A DNA stretch of 42,455 nucleotides, taken from positions 1 to 42,455 of IMG/VR virus record IMGVR_UViG_3300021962_006651. One strand, written 5' to 3'. The notes beneath the pieces were generated by a model that worked only from the letters and a program-made list of their open reading frames with translations, searched no databases and had not been told where the DNA came from. Shown here piece by piece: positions 1 to 6,815 of this stretch. The position numbers and the translations under genes are program-made. Within the stretch, counting starts at the first letter, position 1. Every line of letters begins with the position of its first letter. The stretch comes from a virus.

Positions 1-31
1 AGTTAGGTGATACAAAATCATACTAAATGAG

Positions 32-901
32 ATGATCAAAAAAGGGGAGAGGGTTGATATGATATTTACTTCCCCACCTTATTTCTCTATGAGAAAAAAC
101 TACAGTGGAAATGATGATGGTGAAATTGGTTCTATACATGTAGACGATTACGCTGATTGGTTTTTAGAATTTACAGAGTTGTTTCTTAAAGTATTAAAAC
201 CCAACGGTAGTTTTTTTCTTAACATCAACGACAAGATAGATAATGGAGTTGTTCACCCAGTATTAGATGAACTTAGATATAAGATGAGAAAGCAAGGGTG
301 GTATATGGTTGCAAAACCTTATATATGGTTTAAGAAAAATGCGGTACCTACTAATTGTAAATATAGAGCAATAGATAGGTATGAATATGTGTTCCATTTT
401 TCTAACTCTAACAAACCTAAATTTAGGGCAGATAATTGTAGGACAGAACACTCTGAGGTAACTAAGAAGAGATTTGAAAAACCTGTGACTACAATTAATT
501 CTAGAGATGGTGTATATGATTCGCAAATGAGAGAGTTAAATGAAAAAGGTTCTTTACCTCATAATGTAGTTATTGCTGCGGCAGAATCTAATCCTAGCAT
601 CCTACATCCTGCACCATTTACTGTTGAATTGGCGGAATGGTTTGTTAAGATAGGTAGTGATGAGGGTGATTTAGTTATGGACCCATTTGCTGGATCATCC
701 ACTACAGGTGTCGCCGCACTTAAAAACAATAGACGTTTTGTTGGTATGGACCTAGTTGAGTTTAATATTAATTTTGGTAGAAAAAGAATGAATCACTATT
801 TAGAGACTGGTGAGACATATATTCCTAAAAATATATTAGACGAAAAAGGTATAGATGTCAATTATTACAAAATTAAAGGTAAACATATTAACAACCCCTG
901 A
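32..901 (+). CDS. DNA methyltransferase, beta class (N4-cytosine or N6-adenine), 5' end frameshifted or cut
   Basis: This enzyme transfers a methyl group from S-adenosylmethionine to an exocyclic amino group of a DNA base. The catalytic motif TSPPY is at residues 13-17 of the open frame and the SAM-binding motif DPFAGSSTTG lies near residue 219. This order (catalytic motif first) defines the beta class. The usual N-terminal 'GD' segment is missing from this frame. It is visible just upstream in another frame at positions 3-23 (LGDTKSY), so the true gene probably starts before the window and is broken by a one-base indel in the A run at 14-17. A phage methyltransferase would protect its DNA from host restriction or mark it for regulation. 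The target base cannot be told from the motifs, since SPPY occurs in both N4C and N6A enzymes. Confidence 0.9.
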   Translation: MIKKGERVDMIFTSPPYFSMRKNYSGNDDGEIGSIHVDDYADWFLEFTELFLKVLKPNGSFFLNINDKIDNGVVHPVLDELRYKMRKQGWYMVAKPYIWFKKNAVPTNCKYRAIDRYEYVFHFSNSNKPKFRADNCRTEHSEVTKKRFEKPVTTINSRDGVYDSQMRELNEKGSLPHNVVIAAAESNPSILHPAPFTVELAEWFVKIGSDEGDLVMDPFAGSSTTGVAALKNNRRFVGMDLVEFNINFGRKRMNHYLETGETYIPKNILDEKGIDVNYYKIKGKHINNP

Positions 902-978
902 CATTTTGTCATAATTTATCTAATGGTACATTGTTTGACTAATTGTGGTTAAATAATAACATCGTAAAAAAAATTAAA

Positions 979-1437
979 ATGAGTAAAAATTTTTTAAATT
1001 TAATTAGAGATTTTGAGAGTATGTTTGGTGAGGAGTCTTTCCCAACGTACAATAATTTAAGGGTTAGGTATAAACCTTTATCTACATTAAAAACTGATTT
1101 AAATAGTAATTTACCTTCCACTAATGTTTTTGAGGATGAGTGGGTGTATAAGTTTGAGATTGTAACACCTGGTTTAACAAAAGATGATTTATCTATCGAC
1201 ATTAATGGTGATACATTGGTTTTTAAAGGTGAGAAAAAAGAAGAAAAGGTAGAGAAGGGTGATTACATCACTAAAGAATACCGTTATAACAAATTTGAGC
1301 GATCGTTTGATATTCCATCTAATGTAGTTAGTGAAGATATTTACGCTAAAACAGAGAATGGGATTACAACTATTTACTTACCAAAAGAAAAACCAACAAA
1401 AACAAAGTCCTATAAAAGAAAGGTAAATATAGATTAG
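979..1437 (+). CDS. Small heat-shock protein, Hsp20/alpha-crystallin family
   Basis: This 152-residue protein is an ATP-independent chaperone that holds unfolding proteins. The alpha-crystallin domain fills the C-terminal two thirds. It contains the 'TPGLTKDDLSIDINGDTLVFKG' type beta-strand region (described here by its key residues PGL, DL and G-LV-KG) and the family signature A-x3-NGI-x4-LPK near the end. The Met at 979 is chosen over an in-frame Met at 943 because MSKNFLNL begins a normal N-terminal arm and is preceded by an A-rich leader; the upstream extension looks like untranslated DNA. Hsp20 proteins are recurrent in T4-like phages. The gene is followed by a good hairpin terminator, so it is probably its own transcription unit or ends the one starting with the methyltransferase. 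Confidence 0.93.
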   Translation: MSKNFLNLIRDFESMFGEESFPTYNNLRVRYKPLSTLKTDLNSNLPSTNVFEDEWVYKFEIVTPGLTKDDLSIDINGDTLVFKGEKKEEKVEKGDYITKEYRYNKFERSFDIPSNVVSEDIYAKTENGITTIYLPKEKPTKTKSYKRKVNID

Positions 1438-1460
1438 TATTAACTACTACCAACAAAAAA

Positions 1461-1493
1461 GATCCATAACTTTACAAGTTGTGGATTTTTTTT
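1461..1493 (+). terminator. Rho-independent terminator after Hsp20 gene
   Basis: A 9-bp stem (1462-1470 pairing with 1478-1486, one G-U pair) with a 7-base loop is followed directly by a run of eight T. It lies 25 bases after the Hsp20 stop codon. Confidence 0.75.
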
Positions 1494-1502
1494 ATATTTA
1501 AT

Positions 1503-1533
1503 TTGATTAAATAAAAAAATATATTTATATTTG
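1503..1533 (+). promoter_or_regulatory. Bacteroidota-type promoter, TTG-N20-TATATTTG
   Basis: TTG at 1503-1505 and TATATTTG at 1526-1533 are separated by 20 bases, matching the known Bacteroidota primary-sigma consensus (TTG at -33, TAnnTTTG at -7). The predicted start of transcription falls on or next to the ATG at 1538, so the message would be leaderless or nearly so. An ATATTTAT box (1521-1528) overlaps it. Confidence 0.55.
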
Positions 1534-1537
1534 TAAT

Positions 1538-1762
1538 ATGATACCAAGTGCACCGACATTTAGAAAAATAGTTTTACTCATTAAAGATGTAGAAGGTAAA
1601 CCTGTAACTAAAATGGAATATGAAGATTCTGCGATGATTATAACAGGTAATTATGTTTTAATAACTGAAGAAAAAAGAGTTTCGATAAGTGAACCATCTG
1701 AAATAAAGGGTGAAGTTTACGAACTAAAAAATATACATTCATATAAACTTTTAAAAGATTAA
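1538..1762 (+). CDS. Hypothetical protein, 74 aa
   Basis: The product is not recognised. It is a short mixed-charge protein with alternating hydrophobic residues that suggest a small beta-rich fold (strands around KIVLLIKD, SAMIITGNYVLITEE and EVYELKNI), with no membrane segment and no signal peptide. It is the first gene after the terminator at 1461-1493 and directly follows a Bacteroidota-like promoter. The next gene starts 2 bases after its stop, so 1538-2249 forms a compact three-gene unit of small proteins. Coding is supported by the tight spacing and by lack of a competing frame. Confidence 0.75.
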   Translation: MIPSAPTFRKIVLLIKDVEGKPVTKMEYEDSAMIITGNYVLITEEKRVSISEPSEIKGEVYELKNIHSYKLLKD

Positions 1763-1764
1763 TT

Positions 1765-2061
1765 ATGGTTTTAATTAAACATGAAGAGAATGGGTCGATA
1801 GAGTGTCTATATGACTCAACAAACATCTTAGGATCTAAGTACATTGTTAATGAAAAAAAATTGGCAATTATTTTTAACTCTGGTAGACAATATATTTATG
1901 AAGGAGTAACACTTACAGATTATAGTAAGTTTGAGGGTGGTGAAAGTCAAGGTAAATTATTACACTCAGTAATTAAAAAATATTCTTATTCACAATCAAA
2001 AGAACTTGTGGATGTAACTCCTTTAGTAGAACAAATAGAAGAAATAAAAAGTACATTATGA
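1765..2061 (+). CDS. KTSC-domain-like small protein
   Basis: The central part resembles the KTSC domain, a roughly 60-residue domain of unknown function found in bacteria and phages. Matching elements in order are a strand ending in LAIIFNSG, the aromatic pattern QYIYEGV, an SxGKLLHS segment and the closing IKKYSYS. The name-giving first residues of the family are replaced here (DSTNILG). A roughly 20-residue tail rich in Glu and Val follows (to residue 98) and may be a helix. The gene overlaps the next by 4 bases (ATGA type), implying coupled translation. Function is not known for the family; domain assignment is by eye. Confidence 0.7.
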   Translation: MVLIKHEENGSIECLYDSTNILGSKYIVNEKKLAIIFNSGRQYIYEGVTLTDYSKFEGGESQGKLLHSVIKKYSYSQSKELVDVTPLVEQIEEIKSTL

Positions 2062-2249
2062 CAAAGACATATCAGATTAAAAAAATTATGATTAAAGGAG
2101 GAAAACCTCAACACGTTATTTTGTTAAACTCACAAGGTGAGGTATATGAAAGTCCATGTATAGGTGAAGTTACTAAAATGTGTGAATTATTAAATACTAA
2201 TTCAGATAGTGGGTGGAGATACGAAATCATTACATTAATAAATAAATAG
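2058..2249 (+). CDS. Hypothetical protein, 63 aa
   Basis: The product is not recognised. It is a small basic/neutral protein with two Cys (SPCIGEVTKMCELL) and a likely beta-beta-helix-beta pattern. The start overlaps the previous stop by 4 bases, which is the main support for it being a real gene. It ends the small-protein unit that begins at 1538. A GC-rich palindromic element (2249-2262) begins at its last base. Confidence 0.7.
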   Translation: MTKTYQIKKIMIKGGKPQHVILLNSQGEVYESPCIGEVTKMCELLNTNSDSGWRYEIITLINK

Positions 2250-2262
2250 AAACGGGCGTTTC
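2249..2262 (+). repeat. Palindrome GAAACGGGCGTTTC, left arm of a 10-bp inverted repeat
   Basis: This 14-base near-perfect palindrome (6-bp arms) can form a small hairpin. Its segment 2250-2259 (AAACGGGCGT) is also the exact reverse complement of 2695-2704, after the next gene. Such G+C content is unusual for this DNA. Confidence 0.6.
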
Positions 2263-2295
2263 AATAATAACAATTTAAAATAAAAACACAAAGTT

Positions 2296-2685
2296 ATGGA
2301 AACATTATCATTCGCTTTGGGTGCGGCTTCTGTTGGGGTACTATTAATTGTAGTTGCTCTGATATGGGTTTTGCTTAGAGTAAAAGAAATAATTAAAGAA
2401 CAAAATAATATGATAGAAAGTCTTTTAAATATAGAAAGATCTCTATCACAAAGAATGGACAATTCCGAACATCATTATTCGGATGAAATAAATAAAGTAC
2501 ACGATACCATACATCATAGACTTGATGAAGTTTATAGAGTCGTTGATAATAATATGGGGAATCAAAGAAGAGTTTTAGATGACTTACACAGAGAGTCTAT
2601 AAGTTATACCGATTCAAGAATAGATAAACTAATTAATAATCCTAAATTTTGTTTAAACAAAGATAAGGAATTATTAACTGATTAA
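2296..2685 (+). CDS. Single-pass membrane protein with coiled coil, 129 aa
   Basis: The product is not recognised by family. Residues 4-27 form a strongly hydrophobic segment (ALGAASVGVLLIVVALIWVLL) typical of an N-terminal membrane anchor. It is followed by a basic residue pair and then a long heptad-like helical region (about residues 28-115) rich in Glu, Asp, Arg and His. The expected topology is a short N-terminus outside or in the periplasm with the coiled coil in the cytoplasm, though orientation is uncertain. Roles such as membrane-associated scaffold, superinfection exclusion or spanin-like function are possible, but nothing in the sequence decides. The gene is bracketed by a GC-rich 10-bp inverted repeat. 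Confidence 0.8.
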   Translation: METLSFALGAASVGVLLIVVALIWVLLRVKEIIKEQNNMIESLLNIERSLSQRMDNSEHHYSDEINKVHDTIHHRLDEVYRVVDNNMGNQRRVLDDLHRESISYTDSRIDKLINNPKFCLNKDKELLTD

Positions 2686-2694
2686 AATAAGATT

Positions 2695-2713
2695 ACGCCC
2701 GTTTTTTATTTTT
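2695..2713 (+). terminator. Candidate terminator: GC-rich arm followed by T tract
   Basis: ACGCCCGTTT (2695-2704) is the exact reverse complement of 2250-2259 and runs into a T-rich tract (TTTTTTATTTTTT). There is no local partner arm, so termination would need the distant arm 440 bases upstream or a protein factor. Terminator function is inferred only from the T tract. Confidence 0.35.
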
Positions 2714-2717
2714 TAAT

Positions 2718-2725
2718 ATATTTAT
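2718..2725 (+). promoter_or_regulatory. ATATTTAT box (candidate late promoter) before 2750 gene
   Basis: One copy lies 24 bases before the start codon; a second copy at 2738-2745 lies 4 bases before it. It belongs to the repeated element found upstream of many genes in this window. Confidence 0.4.
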
Positions 2726-2749
2726 CCATAAAGAAAGATATTTATTATT

Positions 2750-3547
2750 ATGGATATAAAAAGAATCTCAGAACAAGAAGTAAATGATATTATACAAAAA
2801 GAAGATATTGATTTGTCTTCTTTTGAAGTTCAGTCAACATTAAATCCAAAAATATTCGATAAAGAACAACATATGCATGACGATGTAAGAAGAAGACTTC
2901 TTATGATTGCAGATGATTTCTTTGAAACGTTAAATGTAGGGTGGGTAGATATAGATGATATCATATTAACAGGTAGTTTAGCGAACTTTAATTGGTCAAA
3001 ATTTTCTGATGTGGACTTACACATATTAGTCGATTTCGGAGAAGTAGACGAAAACGAAGAATTAGTAAAAGAATACTTCAACTCCAAAAAGAATTTATGG
3101 AATGATAAACACGATATAACAATCAAAGGTTATGACGTGGAATTATATATGCAAGATACTGAAGAACCACACGTTTCTAGTGGTGTATATTCTATATTAT
3201 GGGATGGGTGGGTTGTTCAACCAGACTCAACTAAAAAAGAAATAGATTCTAAAAAGGTAGAACAAAAAGTTAATAATATAATAGATGGTGTATATGACAT
3301 TTATTATATGTATAAACATGAAGAATACGATAAAACAATAAGGATGATTAAAAATCTAAAAGAAAAAATTAAGAAGATGAGACAAACAGGTTTGGATCGT
3401 GAAGGGGAATATTCATTCGAAAATATTGCGTTTAAAGTATTGAGAAGAACTATGTATTTAGATAAATTAAGTGATATCGAAACCAAAGCATATGACAAAT
3501 CACTTACTTTAGATGAATCCAAAATAAGACTTAAAAATATATTATAA
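2750..3547 (+). CDS. Nucleotidyltransferase-fold protein (MNT/pol-beta-like)
   Basis: The core motif of nucleotidyltransferases is present: GS at residues 75-76 followed by DVD at 87-89 (GSLANFNWSKFSDVDLHIL), with a plausible third acidic residue in DVELYM (129-133). Such enzymes transfer a nucleotide from an NTP to protein, RNA or small-molecule acceptors. The C-terminal third (about 180-265) is a predominantly helical, Lys-rich region. At the N-terminus, residues 1-45 resemble the short leaders of nearby virion-type proteins (MDIKRISEQE). All three metal-binding acids appear present, so it may be active. The substrate is unknown. Options include tRNA or protein modification, or an anti-defence role; none is supported directly. 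Confidence 0.75.
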   Translation: MDIKRISEQEVNDIIQKEDIDLSSFEVQSTLNPKIFDKEQHMHDDVRRRLLMIADDFFETLNVGWVDIDDIILTGSLANFNWSKFSDVDLHILVDFGEVDENEELVKEYFNSKKNLWNDKHDITIKGYDVELYMQDTEEPHVSSGVYSILWDGWVVQPDSTKKEIDSKKVEQKVNNIIDGVYDIYYMYKHEEYDKTIRMIKNLKEKIKKMRQTGLDREGEYSFENIAFKVLRRTMYLDKLSDIETKAYDKSLTLDESKIRLKNIL

Positions 3548-3553
3548 TTTAAT

Positions 3554-3578
3554 TTGCGTTTTTTTATAAAAAATGCAA
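3554..3578. terminator. A/T-rich hairpin between genes
   Basis: An 11-bp stem (3554-3564 with 3568-3578, one G-U pair) with a 3-base loop. The arms are mostly A and T with a GC-containing base (TTGCG/TGCAA), followed by TATTTATTT. It could act as a weak terminator for the 2750-3547 gene. Confidence 0.4.
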
Positions 3579-3585
3579 TATTTAT
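3578..3585 (+). promoter_or_regulatory. ATATTTAT box before 3602 gene
   Basis: The box is followed by TTAATAAAA and lies 16 bases before the start codon, fitting the extended consensus seen at other late genes. Confidence 0.45.
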
Positions 3586-3601
3586 TTAATAAAACATAAT
3601 T

Positions 3602-3919
3602 ATGGGAACATATTTAACGGGGACATACTCAGTATTACATACATTAGGCACCGCGGACTTTGACAATTTTGTTTATAGTGCAGTATACTTTAATTCTGGT
3701 GCAACATACACAATTAATGGTGCTAGTGTAACAGGAGTCGCAGGTGAAACACTAGATATTATTGTACAGGAGACAAACACTACTTTAAGTACTGGATATC
3801 TACTATTAGGAAACCCAAAGCCTGCAGGACTATTTAAAACAGGTTTAATTACCGCAACTGGTGGTACTGAACAATATCAATTTGTAAACATAAAAACAGG
3901 TTTACCAACTAACGGATAA
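3602..3919 (+). CDS. Hypothetical small beta-rich protein, 105 aa (virion protein?)
   Basis: The product is not recognised. It is rich in Gly, Thr, Ser, Asn and aromatic residues with very few charges, and has an alternating pattern that suggests beta strands throughout. Its composition is like that of phage decoration, tail or fibre proteins. It starts after a candidate late promoter and lies 20 bases before the large acidic protein gene. Codon use is richer in C-ending codons than most neighbours (for example ACC GCG GAC early), which in this window also marks the highly expressed capsid gene. A structural role is therefore plausible but inferred. Confidence 0.7.
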   Translation: MGTYLTGTYSVLHTLGTADFDNFVYSAVYFNSGATYTINGASVTGVAGETLDIIVQETNTTLSTGYLLLGNPKPAGLFKTGLITATGGTEQYQFVNIKTGLPTNG

Positions 3920-3939
3920 AACGAAATAAATATAAAAAA

Positions 3940-5880
3940 ATGAGAAAAAATATTAATCCAAAAACATTAAAAGGTCAAGATAAATTAAATAGGATGCTAG
4001 ACCTTATGGGTAAAATGAATACATTAAATGAAAGTAAATCATTTTCAGAATTAGAATTTATTAAAAAAGGACCAAACGGAGTTGTGTATGGTATCGTAAG
4101 AGAAAATCACGATTACTTCATTAAAACATCTAGAAAATCTTCAGGTAGATTTTTGGCGGAAGATTTTGAATATGTAGGTGGCTTAAAAAATAAATACGAT
4201 GAGAGATATCGATCTTATGCAGAAGCGTTGAAACATCTGAACATGAAATTTGATATGTTAAATGAATCTTATGGTATTGAAGAATATACTAATCTTTTTG
4301 AATCTGACGGTGTTGCCTTTGGTGGTGGTGTTGGATTTGGGTTTGTTATGGAGGAAGATGAAGATGAAGAAGGTAAAGAACAAATTATTTCTGATTCTGA
4401 TGATGACTTAGAAGAACAAAAGAAAGTTCTTAAAGTTGATGCTCCTAAAGCGGAAACACCTGAAGCCCCAGTAGAAGATGAAGTAGAAGATGAGGTAGAG
4501 ATTGATGATAGTGGTGATGCCGCAGATGTTGATTTTGGTGATGAAGAAGATATGGGTGATGAAGAAGATATGGGTGATGAAGAAGGAGATGATAATACTA
4601 AAAAAATACAAAAGTATACAGGTAAAATCGGGCAGATGTTAAGAGATATGGATGAAGTAGATTCTGACTTAGAAAAGTATGTAATCAACTCAATTATATC
4701 GGCAATGCATTTAGACGAAATGGATGAAGGTGATAAAGAAGATATTATAGCAAAATTAGAAGGTGAAGAGGAAGAAGGTGATGAATTCGATACTGAGGGT
4801 GGAGAAGAAGAAGTGGATGTAGATTTAGACTCAGAAGAAGAAACGCCAGAAGAAGGTACAGAAGAAGATACGGAAGAATTATCTGAAGATGATGATAGAA
4901 TGTCTAAAAAAGAAGTTGTTAACATCACAGAAAAACAAATGGGCATGTTACATGAGAAAGGTATTTGTGAATGTGGTAATAAATGTTTGGTATATAGAGA
5001 ATCAGATGTTAAAGATTCAGTTTTATTAGATAAAATTGCCGAAACTAAAAAAGAATGTGTATTCATTTCTAAAAAACAAATGAATATGTTACATGAAAAA
5101 GGTAAATGTGATTGTGGTGATGTAACACTAAAATACAAAGAAGGGAAAAAGGAAACTAACGAAGGTAGAGTATTTTCCAAAAAACAATTAATGGAGTCTT
5201 TCTTAAGAAGAGAAACTAAAAAATCTTTAAAGAGAGTATTAAAAGAAAGAAGAGAACTTTGTGAAGAATGTGGTGGTAGAATGAATGAAGGAATGTGTAT
5301 GGAATGTGGTATGAATGAACACCATATGGGTTCTAAAGCAACTTATGATAGATATCCACATTACGATAAAGAAGCGTACATTATGGATGAGGAAATGATG
5401 TACGAAAAACTTGTTGGTAATCAAGATAGGATAGATCGTAATAGAAATGGTAAAATTGACGCTGAGGATTTTAGAATGTTACGTAAAGGTAGAAAAGATA
5501 GAAGACGTAATATAGATGAAGAAGAAATGGGGGTTATGGACGCTATCTCAACTGGACAAGGATATTTATCTGCAACTGGTGATTTAGACAGAGATTTCGA
5601 TGGTATTCCTAACAGATTAGACTTAGACAACGATAGTGATGGAGAATTAGATTTTGCGATGAATAATAGAGGTGATGACTTCATCGAATTAGATATTGAT
5701 TTCTTAAGAAATAGTGGTCCAGGTACTAAAGAAAAAGAAAGAACTACTACTACACCTACAACTAGACCAGGTGAAGGTGATAAGTGGAGAACTATTAAAA
5801 GACCTAAAGTAGATCCTAGACCTAAGGCGGATATGGACAAACCAAAACCATCTTATAGAAGAAGAGGTATGTTTAGATAA
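3940..5880 (+). CDS. Large acidic multidomain protein with zinc-ribbon, EF-hand and TSP3-like segments
   Basis: The product is not recognised as a whole (646 aa). Domains in order: residues 1-110, a compact basic domain with the pattern GVVYGIV-x-YFIKTS and a Y-x4-SYAEALKHLN close; 125-330, a very acidic low-complexity stretch with DNA-level repeats; about 325-400, two copies of a KKQM-x-MLHEKG-x-C-x-CG motif; about 410-455, a Lys/Arg-rich helix and a CxxC-x8-CxxC zinc ribbon; about 497-509, a calcium-loop D-x-N-x-N-G-x-I-D-x-x-D; about 548-570, a thrombospondin-3-like D-rich calcium segment; then a Pro/Arg-rich tail. Several LxE|S sites (LNES twice, LFES, LMES) look like prohead protease targets. 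It may be an internal head/core protein. It overlaps the next start by 1 base. Confidence 0.8.
   Translation: MRKNINPKTLKGQDKLNRMLDLMGKMNTLNESKSFSELEFIKKGPNGVVYGIVRENHDYFIKTSRKSSGRFLAEDFEYVGGLKNKYDERYRSYAEALKHLNMKFDMLNESYGIEEYTNLFESDGVAFGGGVGFGFVMEEDEDEEGKEQIISDSDDDLEEQKKVLKVDAPKAETPEAPVEDEVEDEVEIDDSGDAADVDFGDEEDMGDEEDMGDEEGDDNTKKIQKYTGKIGQMLRDMDEVDSDLEKYVINSIISAMHLDEMDEGDKEDIIAKLEGEEEEGDEFDTEGGEEEVDVDLDSEEETPEEGTEEDTEELSEDDDRMSKKEVVNITEKQMGMLHEKGICECGNKCLVYRESDVKDSVLLDKIAETKKECVFISKKQMNMLHEKGKCDCGDVTLKYKEGKKETNEGRVFSKKQLMESFLRRETKKSLKRVLKERRELCEECGGRMNEGMCMECGMNEHHMGSKATYDRYPHYDKEAYIMDEEMMYEKLVGNQDRIDRNRNGKIDAEDFRMLRKGRKDRRRNIDEEEMGVMDAISTGQGYLSATGDLDRDFDGIPNRLDLDNDSDGELDFAMNNRGDDFIELDIDFLRNSGPGTKEKERTTTTPTTRPGEGDKWRTIKRPKVDPRPKADMDKPKPSYRRRGMFR
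4537..4587 (+). repeat. 18-bp tandem repeat encoding GDEEDM
   Basis: Unit GGTGATGAAGAAGATATG occurs twice exactly (4537-4554, 4555-4572) with a third partial copy to 4587. It lies inside the acidic region of the 646-aa protein. Confidence 0.85.
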
Positions 5881-6278
5881 TGAACTTAGTTTATATAAAT
5901 AAAATAGGACAAAACTGGAAGGGGAATTACATTTATGAATTCCTCTTTTCAGATATATTAGAAGATATTGATGGTGAAGGGTGGGATTCGTACCCATCGT
6001 CTGGAAATCCAGAACCACCAGAAGGAAAATTTATAAAGAAGTCGGGCGTATTAAATACTGATATGAAATTAGATTTAGTACAAGAGTCTGATTCATTTGC
6101 AATGTGGGACGCAGTTGACGGAATCGTTGCAATGGCTTGGGAGAATATGGAAGGATATGATGAATATCCTGAAAAAAGATTATATTTTTCATTTGGGGAA
6201 GATATTTCTTCGGTAGAAGATAAACTATATGAAAAAGATATGGTAATAACATATGAAAAACAAACAATTAATACTTAA
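5880..6278 (+). CDS. Hypothetical protein, 132 aa
   Basis: The product is not recognised. It is an acidic soluble protein with many Trp, Tyr and Asp residues (EGWDSYPSSGNPEPPEGKF, FAMWDAVDGIVAMAWENME). The start overlaps the preceding stop by one base (TAATG), and the following gene begins 3 bases after its stop. It is therefore tightly co-translated in the run of acidic proteins from 3940 to 8958. It has no Cys and no membrane segment. The pairing with the 646-aa protein suggests a shared role. Confidence 0.75.
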   Translation: MNLVYINKIGQNWKGNYIYEFLFSDILEDIDGEGWDSYPSSGNPEPPEGKFIKKSGVLNTDMKLDLVQESDSFAMWDAVDGIVAMAWENMEGYDEYPEKRLYFSFGEDISSVEDKLYEKDMVITYEKQTINT

Positions 6279-6281
6279 GTT

Positions 6282-6815
6282 ATGAAAAATAAAATTAGAA
6301 TTTACGAGTCTGAAATTAAAAGGGCAACTAGACGAAAATTAATGGAGTCTTATTTAGAAGAAGAAGACAATCAAGAAATGAGTGGTGCATTTCATAGAAA
6401 AGACTTTACTCCTACACCTAGAGAAAAGGATGTAATGGGAGTATTTGGTGATATGTATGGACAAGATATCCCACCTGTAGTTATTAGATATATGAGAAAG
6501 AATCCTGATCATGTATTGAGAAGATTGGCGAAGTTATATCCAGAAATCTATATGAGACACGCACCTGTACAACCTGATTATAGAGACTATCCAGACCCAA
6601 TAGATGTTAGTGATCAATATGACGAAGAGGATTACTATATTGATGAGGCAGAAGAAATGACTGTTTATGGTAAAGGAGAAACACCTGATCTTTCTAAAGT
6701 AGAACCTAATGGTAGATTTGGTGTAACATTAGATGATAAAGGAACTATTGGTACTTTTACTAGGAACAATGAGTCGACACAAAAACTTTTTAAAAGATTC
6801 TTAAACAGAAAATAG
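6282..6815 (+). CDS. Hypothetical acidic protein with protease-site-like leader, 177 aa
   Basis: The product is not recognised. The N-terminal 25 residues are basic and helical and contain two candidate prohead-protease sites (IYE|S and LME|S). This arrangement is also seen inside the upstream 646-aa protein (KKQLMES-type). The remaining protein is Asp/Glu/Tyr-rich, including a run DQYDEEDYYIDEAEE, and has a short C-terminal basic segment. Stop and next start overlap by one base. The processed leader plus acidic body resembles T4 internal head proteins in style only; sequence homology is not evident. Confidence 0.7.
   Translation: MKNKIRIYESEIKRATRRKLMESYLEEEDNQEMSGAFHRKDFTPTPREKDVMGVFGDMYGQDIPPVVIRYMRKNPDHVLRRLAKLYPEIYMRHAPVQPDYRDYPDPIDVSDQYDEEDYYIDEAEEMTVYGKGETPDLSKVEPNGRFGVTLDDKGTIGTFTRNNESTQKLFKRFLNRK

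Noticed and set aside
903-960. Possible promoter before the Hsp20 gene (TTGTTT/TTGACT with TAATAA)
   Set aside because: The -10 match is poor at the right spacing, and nothing like the TATAwTTG of the other promoters is present.
2090-2105. AAAGGAGGAAA as a Shine-Dalgarno site
   Set aside because: It lies inside the 63-aa gene with no start codon at the right distance; other starts in the window lack such a sequence, consistent with A-rich leaders.
4269-5180. Long Ser/Pro-rich open frame on the minus strand
   Set aside because: It is the antisense of the acidic (GAA/GAT-rich) part of the 646-aa protein, whose complement reads as Ser codons; it has no leader, promoter or family motif.
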